This document shows, piece by piece, positions 56,241 through 64,000 of a DNA stretch of 64,000 nt. The stretch is taken from NCBI GenBank assembly GCA_019009955.1, contig CM032228.1, positions 125,420,001 to 125,484,000 of the forward strand. Reading direction: 5' to 3'. The notes beneath the pieces were generated by a model that was not told the DNA's origin, ran no database searches, and worked only from the letters and a program-made list of their open reading frames with translations. The stretch comes from Riptortus pedestris (taxonomy: Eukaryota > Arthropoda > Insecta > Hemiptera > Alydidae). The position numbers and the translations under genes were made by a program. Within the stretch, counting starts at the first letter, position 1; the number at the start of each line of letters is the position of its first letter.

Positions 56241-56429
56241 TCAAGGCTTAGCATTAGCCACAAATATTTGTAAAGCACCCGACGGGGCTGGTTCGGGAAT
56301 GAGGGCGTCACGGGCATACTCCAGTTGTTGAATCAGCCGGTTGTTTGCTGTGCCATCCAGATTTGCAGGGGTTACCTTAGCACCATCACCGATAGCTGAG
56401 CAATCTCGTTTTATTCTTTTTTTATTCCA
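56241..56429 (-). CDS. Orphan open frame, product unknown
   Basis: The minus strand reads RDCSAIGDGAKVTPANLDGT, ANNRLIQQLEYARDALIPEP and APSGALQIFVANAKP before TGA at 56243-56241. It is GC-balanced against its surroundings and looks protein-like. It is preceded by a Lys/Arg-rich stretch after a stop at about 56432, with no clear start codon. It could be the end of an unrecognised element protein or a terminal exon. Confidence 0.3.
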   Translation of the reverse strand, partial: WNKKRIKRDCSAIGDGAKVTPANLDGTANNRLIQQLEYARDALIPEPAPSGALQIFVANAKP

Positions 56430-56475
56430 TTAGGTCCAAATTGATGAAGGGAGAATTATAGGAGAGTGTGTACGT

Positions 56476-57331
56476 CAGGTATTGGCAACCTTTGACATGT
56501 TGGGGGCCAATTTTTAGTGAGCTAATACGTTCTCGGGCCACTTTTAAAAGTAGTGCATTGTAAAGTACTGTTCATAATTTTTAACCATAGATATCAGACA
56601 TTATAACGACAATGTAATTATAATACATTTTTAAAATAACAAAATGAAATGAAAAAAATAAGTACATCATGGTACAATCAATGAGTTTGAATTTTGGAAA
56701 CAAATCCATCGATGTTTGGATTAATTCCACTGATGCAAAGACAAAGAATTTTCCAAATTATCGTCAGTCAGGCTTCCTTGAAAACACTCCTCTGTCTATC
56801 AGCCACTTACGATAGGGTAACTGATCGCTCAAAATGAATCATATAAAACACACATGAATGAGAGAGCACTAATAACCTTGTTAATCCTCACCAATTTCCG
56901 CACCAGAAGTCCAATGAATTAGCAAGATGTCTGACTTACTCTTACCTATTCTCATTAACACCATTTCTTTACACCGATCTCCTTCCTCTCCCGCTTCACC
57001 ATTATCACTCAAAGTTCATCACGAAACTTGAATCTCACTACCGAATTTGAGTGTACAAATTATTTTAAAGTTACTGCACTTTGTACCACTAATAAATAAA
57101 CTCCTGACAGAGCCGATGTACACACGACGCCAGTCAAGCCAGAACCTTTCAGTCAGCCTTGTACGATGTTTTGATTTATTAACTTTCGTCAAAGAAAAGA
57201 ACTTTTCGCATTTTTAAGAACTGCAAAACTCACAAATCTCTCCTCATCTTCCTCATTTGGAGTTAGTAGTGTAATATTTTTGTTTGATTGGGTTTTCAAA
57301 ATGTCTCGCGGGCTCGGGGTTCCCACATATG
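56476..57331 (-). pseudogene. hAT transposon deletion derivative: transposase C-terminus, copy 2
   Basis: The left end CAGGTATTGGCAACC and the right end GGGGTTCCCACATATG are imperfect inverted repeats, flanked by GTGTACGT (56468-56475) and GTCTACGT (57332-57339), a 7/8 match to an 8-bp duplication. The minus strand reads LTPNEEDEERFVSFAVLKNA in one frame and KCEKFFSLTKVNKSKHRTRL in another, continuing LTDDNLENSL after a 377-bp insertion, with a stop at 56678. It is co-linear with 36230-36688. The rest of the transposase is deleted. Confidence 0.7.
56772..57148. mobile_element. 377-bp insertion with 8-bp target duplication in the hAT remnant
   Basis: TCAGTCAG flanks the insert at 56764-56771 and 57149-57156. 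Copy 1 at 36.48 kb has a single TCAGTCAG at the equivalent place, so the empty site is known. The insert has no clear inverted ends or poly(A). The class is unknown; the duplication length would fit hAT. Confidence 0.7.
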
Positions 57332-57339
57332 GTCTACGT

Positions 57340-58476
57340 GCACTATTCCATGAAATGTTTGATACTGAATGTTTGATTATTGAATGCCCAAATATAGTAT
57401 TTAAATCGTTTTTATTTTAGTCTTGAAATGTTCATACTTTATTATTGAGTATGTTGTGTTACTCTTCGACGATAAATGCACTTTAATAATAAGAATTTTT
57501 TTTGAGTGTGTGCCAGACGGTAGGAAGGGGGAATGGTAGCTAATGGGGAGAGCGAGGGCTATCAAGAGCCTATCAGGGAAGGAGCAGGGAGGGTTCTGTA
57601 AATTGAAACCGAGGCAGGCAACCGGAAATCGGACTCTAGCCGTCGCCTCAACCTACATATAACCCTAGGCTACAATCTTCTCACTAGCTTCATTCATTAG
57701 TAGCTGTTTGCCTCACAAAAGCACCCCTTTATCACCCCTAACTCATTTCGCTCCCTTATGCTTTTCACCTTCAGCTACAAGATATAATCCTGCTAATTCC
57801 TACGTTCGAACTTAATTCCCTATTCAGAGTAGGTGGAGCGTGGATCGCTGTTCCTAAATAATGTCCAATGTATAGTGCTAAAAAATTGTTTTTATGAACT
57901 AGTTTCTAAAGCACCATGACGAGAGTAGTCTAAACTAAAATATCGGGCCAATAAATTAAATATGATATGATAATATATACGTTGGTGAGGGTGTCGGACG
58001 TAGAAGAGAACAATGTGTTGTTAGTGTTGCCGACGTTTCGGAAAAAAATATTTCCTTTCTCAAGCCAGTGAAAAGTAATAATTTTACGTATAATTACAGG
58101 ATTTGAAAATTTGAGGTTCTAATTTTTGAGATATTTGGATGGATACCTTTCCAAATATTTTAATGTTCAAGAAACGCCTTATTTTTCCTGCATTATTTTT
58201 TTTTTTGAAATGGAATTATTTGGAAAGAAAATATAGTGAATAGGTGGCATAGTGGAAGCTCCACTATTAGTTCAGGATTTTCTACATCCCATAGAGTATA
58301 TAGGTTGTATATGATAGAAAATCCCATCCAGAATGACGAAGAGTAGACTGTCAAGAGGAGACTGTCAAGAATGACAGATTACTGAAAAGTGAAGTATGTT
58401 GTGTTTGGTAGAACGAAGCTCAGCGGAACACAGTGGGGACTATCGGTTTTTGGGAAATAATTCTTGAACATTTTCA

Positions 58477-58480
<4 letters not shown>
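57340..58480. other. No gene; a short Penelope-like tail motif at about 58035-58085
   Basis: On the minus strand CTTGAGAAAGGAAATATTTT then CCGAAACGTCGGCAACACTA resembles Penelope-like 3' ends. The remainder, including the moderately GC-balanced 57520-57830, shows no domain. Confidence 0.4.

Positions 58481-58541
<61 letters not shown>
58481..58541. repeat. (TA)n microsatellite
   Basis: About 30 TA units. Confidence 0.95.
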
Positions 58542-58544
<3 letters not shown>

Positions 58545-59340
58545 TTTCAAAGCCGTTTGAATCTACGTTGAAAAATTATGTCAATAAAAAAAAAAGTTAA
58601 GGCTGCCCAAAGGAGGCTTCAAGATGGGACTCACTCATAGGTATCTTGAAAACTAAAACATGAAACTTTAGAAACTGATATCACATTTTAAGAGTGTTAT
58701 CTAAGTACAAAATGAGGGCTTCAAAAAGGGTAACTAGGCACTTGAGGAGAGCACAATGTCTCAAACTTGGATCAATCGTTCCTTTCTTCGAACAAAAACT
58801 AATATTACTTGCTCAACCATTATACTAATGAGAATTATCTTGTAATCGAATAATAAGATTCAAACCTTGACCTATTCTCGACTATGATATTAACCAAATG
58901 AGTATGAGTCTTACAAGTAAATATCGTATTTCCAAGGGAGCCTTCGTGGAACTGGGATAACATTAAAGCATTTAATTACATACATCATTTAAAAACTGGG
59001 GGAAAAAATGTATGACTTTCTCTCCTCTTCTTAGTCTCTAAAGAAAAATATATATTAATTGTAAAAATAATAAAATCTACTAATTGTTTAATATTTCAAA
59101 ACATAATAAGTTTCCCCAGCAAGTTTACCCATTTATGGTTCTAATTGTAAGATAGACTTGGTAACTACGGAATGTTTCTGTAATAAAATTGGTTTCATTT
59201 AATAGTCATTAATATTATAACTGATGGCAACTATACAAATGATTGATAATAATAATATATGATATATAATAGAAACATTTTAACTAATTGAAAATATACT
59301 ACGTAATATTAGCTGATATCAGTTTCTAATGTTTCACATT
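58542..59340. other. No gene seen
   Basis: AT-rich sequence with no recognised element. Confidence 0.6.
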
Positions 59341-59923
59341 TTTAGCAGATTTCCCTCAAGGGAAATCAGCTATTGAGGTCGTACTCAAGACCCGATTTTC
59401 GAAATTTTTCTTCAAATGTCCATCGATCCTACCTAGGAGATGTCGAAAATGAGACTCGTTCATAACTATATATATATATTTGTCTATTACCGCTTTAGCG
59501 GTCGCAATTTTTGTTTAATCGTCAACAAACTCTGTATTTAATCGTTTTATGTAAAAAGAAAGATCAAGTTCGTTAACGGTTGAAAACGAACGAGTGGGAG
59601 GAGGGGTTTGGAGGAGGGAGTTACGAAAATTCGAAATATCTCCGTTACTATACGTAGGATCGAAAAATTGTATAGAAATAAAATCTCATTGAAAATAAAA
59701 TTTACTATAAATATTGCTATTTACATTTATTCACTATCTTGAATATTAACCGAGATATATGCATTTTTATTAAGTGGTACGGACGAGCTATGGTTACTTC
59801 TATTCGTTCCCGCCGAAAGCTAGTTCGGCCGTTTCCGTAATTGTTCGGCTCTCGTCGAGATTTCTATATTGTATAACTTTACGTGGGAAATCTGCTTAGT
59901 TTACGCAGCTCCTGCGTGACGGA
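59341..59923 (-). mobile_element. Helentron-like repeat, copy G, most compact copy with both termini
   Basis: On the plus strand it starts TTTAGCAGATTTCCCTCAAG, GGAAATCAGCTATTGAGG and ends GCTTAGTTTACGCAGCTCCT, GCGTGACGGATT. A short TA array is at 59466-59480. The 5' module (GCTAGTTCGGCCG, ATTGTATAACTTTACGTGGG) is shared with copy E. At 583 bp it is the best guide to the family's minimal structure. Confidence 0.8.
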
Positions 59924-62011
59924 TTTTTTAGTTTTCATCCTACGAATGAGTGAGTCATGACTCAGCTGACCTGCGGATGCGCCTGACCATTGAGGACTCT
60001 AACGCCACTGTGACACGCTATCTCCTCTATATATGACCTCATATTCTAATCTTGGTTTGCTCCTCCAATGAATTCGTTTTTTCTTGGAACTACGAAAGTA
60101 CTGAATGACAAAATATCTCGTGACATACAGCCATCTATCTAACTTATTCATAATAGAATGCAATTTTTTTTTTGGAATCACCTTCCTGGAACTAATAAAT
60201 TAAATGTTTTCACTTTATAATGAAAAATATGTTTTATGATGTTGCCAGCACGTAATATGCGTTAAGTGACTTCCAAGAAAACTAAATATAGATTTGACAT
60301 TTCTAAGGTATATATAATCCCAAAAGGATACTTGTCACAACCTCTGTAATTTACGAGGAACTTGTTGATTTTGATTTCCTGGGACTCAAAATGATTCAAA
60401 GGATTATTGACACAATTGTTTCTTTTTAACAAGCACCAACTCAAACAGTTAAAATCGAATACTACTGATCATGTTAGGCCTGCATTTCGAAATATATTAA
60501 TCCAGGGATCATTCATTAAAATATTCCAATTATGGAAAAATGGTAGTGTCAAGAATTAGCAGCAAATACAAACTGAAGAGCGCACCGACAGGAGCCTTGG
60601 TCGTTTTTTAGTATAATAGATGGTTAATTCTTCGTGTCTTAGATTTTAAAATTAAAAAAAAAAAATCTTATGAATTGGTTATTATGTAAAACAAACTGAA
60701 ACTTATAATGTATTGCTCCAGCGTATAGTCGAGTTTTTCTAGAGGTTTTTTTCAACAGGATCCAGCTAGCTACTGGTATGGTACATGAGTCTCTAGTTGT
60801 ATTGATTGCCAAAATATGTATGACGATATTTAAGAAGAAACTAACTTCTCTACGACCTGAAATAATATCTCGCATTTTGACCAATCAGTTGTAAAATACG
60901 TACAAACTCTGATATGAAACTAGTTTCCTAAAGAAAATTCACTTTGAACCCTTTCACACATGATACGATTTCCCTAATAAAGAACGAATGTGACAGTGAG
61001 CAGAATATGTATTCGAAGAGTAGGAGAGAAGGTTTATGGGAGATCCAAAATATAAAATTCAAAACTGCGCACGTCAATCGACTGCAAATAAAATTAGCGG
61101 ACTTCTGTTTTTGTTTATTTTTTTTTCAGTTCTATTATTTATAAGAATAGTTTATATTTTGCCAAGGTTTTCAGCTTTTAGCAGGAGACCCGAACAATTT
61201 GGAGTTATATCTAGATGAGGAATATTGGAAGTCATTAGATTTAGATATTATTTGAACCTCTTTACAAGAGGGTGCCATTTCACATTATTCATAGATTATG
61301 AATTATTTGAAAAAGGTAAGGTTTAATTTCAAGAACTAGAGTACAGAATTATTTATGATCTAAATAGGTGTCTGCTGTCAGCTATGATTTAATAATGTCC
61401 ACAACTAAAATTTGACAAAAACTGGTGATCAAAAATTAACATGTGGTCATTTTTTGAACTTTTTTTTTTATCTTCGATTTCCTGAATACCAACGTCAGAG
61501 TGCCCTTGCACACAGGGAAAAGAAACGGTACCCTCTCCCTAATATTCTTTATTATTTACTCTGGCATGTTTTACTTTGTGTATTTCTTTCTTGCAATTAT
61601 AAAACTGCTTTTGAAGGCTAATGTGAATAGTGAGTGGTTGAATCTCGGTTGATTAAGGAGCGATGTGAGTAGGGGAGTTTACAGAGGAAATCAAGCACTA
61701 ACAGGGAATAGTTAAGGGTGCAAATGAGATTCACATAAATTATTAGCCTTGGTAAGGCTCTCAGAAAACCCTTTATAAATTCCATGGCAAGAGAACCATC
61801 ATTCCTCTTGCTATTATAACTACAAGTTTTCAGTCAAGCGTTTATGAAAACTAGTTAACTTTTTGGAATGGAAGAAACTCTATGAAGTCAAAAACAAAAT
61901 AAGCTGAACCCACACCCCTGTCAATATTGCAACCCTATAAAAACTAAACAGGTTCCTCATGGTGGAAAAACTACCTTTGTCGTTAAAGTTCTATATGGTA
62001 GGTGGCCAAAA
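59924..62011. other. No gene seen
   Basis: AT-rich sequence. Minus-strand frames at 60262-60444 and 60639-60884 have protein-like stretches but no recognisable domain or splice signals. Confidence 0.5.
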
Positions 62012-62056
62012 TCAGTAACGCAGGAGTTGCGAAAACTTAGCAGATTTCCCCCATGA
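62012..62056 (+). repeat. Helentron-like 5' end fragment
   Basis: TCAGTAACGCAGGAGTTGCG then AACTTAGCAGATTTCCCC matches the family start; nothing of the interior follows. Confidence 0.6.
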
Positions 62057-64000
62057 TAAAAAAAACTCATTTTTATCAAGATTGTCTACATCTACCTTGT
62101 TATGTTTTCTCTGTGAAAATACTCGAAATGACGCAGGACAAGAAATGCTTAGAGATAAAGATTGCTCCAAATAGAAAACTACATAGCAATAAAGGGACAT
62201 TTACGGGCGAATAGAAACACAAAAATAAATATAACATGTTGTTAGTTCTTGAGAGGAAATACAGAAAAATTTCCTGGCATTAATTTCTTAATGCTATAGT
62301 TGTCGGTAGATTGCTAATCGATACATATATGCTACAGTAAGATGCGCGAACTAGTTCAGCTCGAGCTGCCCTGAAAATGCTTATAAATTGTGACATTGGG
62401 TCACTGGTAAATACGAATGGAATGGTTTATGGGCTACTTTCTAGGTCAGATCTAATAAAGATCTCTTTATGAATTTACAAAGTCTTTTCTTCTTCATCGA
62501 CTAACCTTCCTCGATTACTTATTCATGATATAAAATATATATGATGGTTGATGCTTCACTTCTTTGGCGATATCTAATCCCCAATTCGCCTTAGTGGAAT
62601 AAATGAATTGACAATACAATGAAAACTGGTTCTCCATACTTTTTTCACGTTATAATTATATTCAGAGTATTATATCGATGAAATGAGTAACTTTATTGAA
62701 CTATAAAAAAAAAATCTCTGATTAAAAAAAAAATCGTTCAAAATCAATTTGTAAACGTTGCTATAAATGCTGGGAACGTAAATAAGCATGAGTTTGGCGA
62801 CGGAATGTGCTTTCAATTAAAACCTTTCCGGAAGAGAAGCCGAATGAGAGTAGTTGCCAATCGTTGATATTCCATCACCAATTCGAATCAGGTGGCATAC
62901 AAATCATGTGAATTAGGCAGAAACGGCCATTTTCGAAAAGTGAAAAACAGATCACGTAATTGTATAAACTGCCTTATAAGTTATATGGGTTTAATTGTAA
63001 TTCAGAGAGAGGAAAACAAATGCAAAATGCCCATGTGAATGGCTAATTTTTAGTTTAGTTACTTGCTCTCTATTATTAAATATTGATATGGAAATGTTGT
63101 TTGACTACCAATTGACACATGATTTCAAAAATTAAAAAACTCGTTGGAATTACTTTTGTATAGACGATCAATAATAACGTTATTTGAGTATCATTTATAA
63201 TACCTAAAATCAGAGAAATTTTAAAGAATAGCTCTAAAAGGTTAAAAATAAAATGGAGGAAGCCATCATTTTACAAGCTGATGGCAACATCACAGTGTAT
63301 TATTTCGGCCAAACATAACAGTTAAGGTGTCCGCAACAGATTCTTCGTGCGCTATTAAGTATTAAAACACATCAACGTGACATTTAAAAAAAAATATTAA
63401 AATCACGAACTTTTTCACATATATTCACAAGTGTGTGTGTGTGTGTGAGTGTGTAGAAGAAAAATAAATTAGACTTCCCTAGAAGAAATTAGGAACAATT
63501 ATACAATAGTAGTAATTACGTTTGATAAGTACAACAAAGGTTTTCAGATGGCTAAAAATAAAATATCTCATTTCTCTAAATTATTAATTACTCGTGAAGT
63601 TTCTCCAAAGCCTTCAAATGAACCAATTAGTTTCAAATGTTTTGAAAACATTCAGTAAGCTATGACTACATGTCAACTAAATTATTATTCCTACCTTAAC
63701 GAAGAGAGAATCACCTTTTTGCTTGTGCACAAAATAGATAAAATTCTGTTTCCACAAAATAACTCATATGTCCTCAGAGCAAGACAACACCAAGTTAACT
63801 TGATAACAATAAATTGTCACAGATATTTCTTTTCTCTAGCCTGCGATTAATTATAATAAAATATTTTTTGATAAAGATCACCCCCAGTATAATCTTTAGT
63901 ATAATTATTAAACAATGAGGAACCAAATAACAGCCGTCCCTTAATGACTCTAAAATTAGTAATCTAATAGTAATTTTGAATTTTATATATTTTAAAGTGG
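62057..64000. other. No gene seen; (GT)n run at 63430-63446
   Basis: AT-rich sequence to the right edge with no recognised element or domain. Confidence 0.6.

Overview
This window is AT-rich, repeat-dominated nuclear DNA of an animal, most likely an arthropod and probably an insect. Jockey-like, I-like, RTE-like and Penelope-like retroelement remnants, a BEL/Pao remnant, hAT, Mutator-like and Tc1/mariner-like short elements, tRNA-derived SINEs and many long (TA)n arrays point that way. I recognise no complete host gene, no tRNA or rRNA gene, no CRISPR array and no prokaryotic operon. Apart from one well-preserved Jockey fragment at the left edge, the coding signal is decayed transposon protein, plus a few short orphan reading frames that could be exons but that I cannot name.

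Layout. 1-2.3 kb: a 5'-truncated Jockey element (minus strand; ORF1 tail and ORF2 endonuclease with one early stop) sits inside a BEL/Pao reverse transcriptase gene and runs off the left edge. 2.4-2.7 kb: a fold-back element with 9-bp target duplications. 3.6-15.6 kb: a Helentron-like repeat, SINEs, an RTE C-terminus, an I-like C-terminus and another decayed pol C-terminus. 16-28 kb: mostly featureless AT-rich DNA with a repeat at 18.8-19.8 kb, a Penelope-like 3' end at 24.2-24.7 kb and candidate exons near 16.4 and 22.3-22.8 kb. 28.7-36.7 kb: more Helentron-like copies, a candidate terminal exon at 31.1-31.3 kb, a GC-rich island at 35 kb and a hAT transposase tail. 39.5-45.7 kb: a second Jockey element (minus strand), nearly full length but decayed, whose ORF1 is split by about 2.2 kb of later insertions, one of them itself interrupted by a 256-bp element with a 10-bp target duplication. 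50.7-55.9 kb: a 39-bp minisatellite, a 273-bp palindrome, a Helentron-like copy carrying a Tc1/mariner-like MITE, and a hAT MITE with a perfect 8-bp target duplication. 56.2-59.9 kb: a second hAT deletion derivative with its own 377-bp insertion, then another Helentron-like copy. 60-64 kb: essentially featureless.

The most distinctive component is a repeat family, seven long copies plus fragments, that shares fixed ends: a 5' ACGCAG/CTGCGT hairpin, a 12-bp subterminal inverted repeat AGCAGATTTCCC and a 20-bp terminal palindrome. It also shares a fixed (TA)n position and exchangeable 5' modules. This matches what is known of Helentron-associated (HINE) elements, but the assignment is an inference. 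The window works as a record of nested insertion rather than as a set of cooperating genes.
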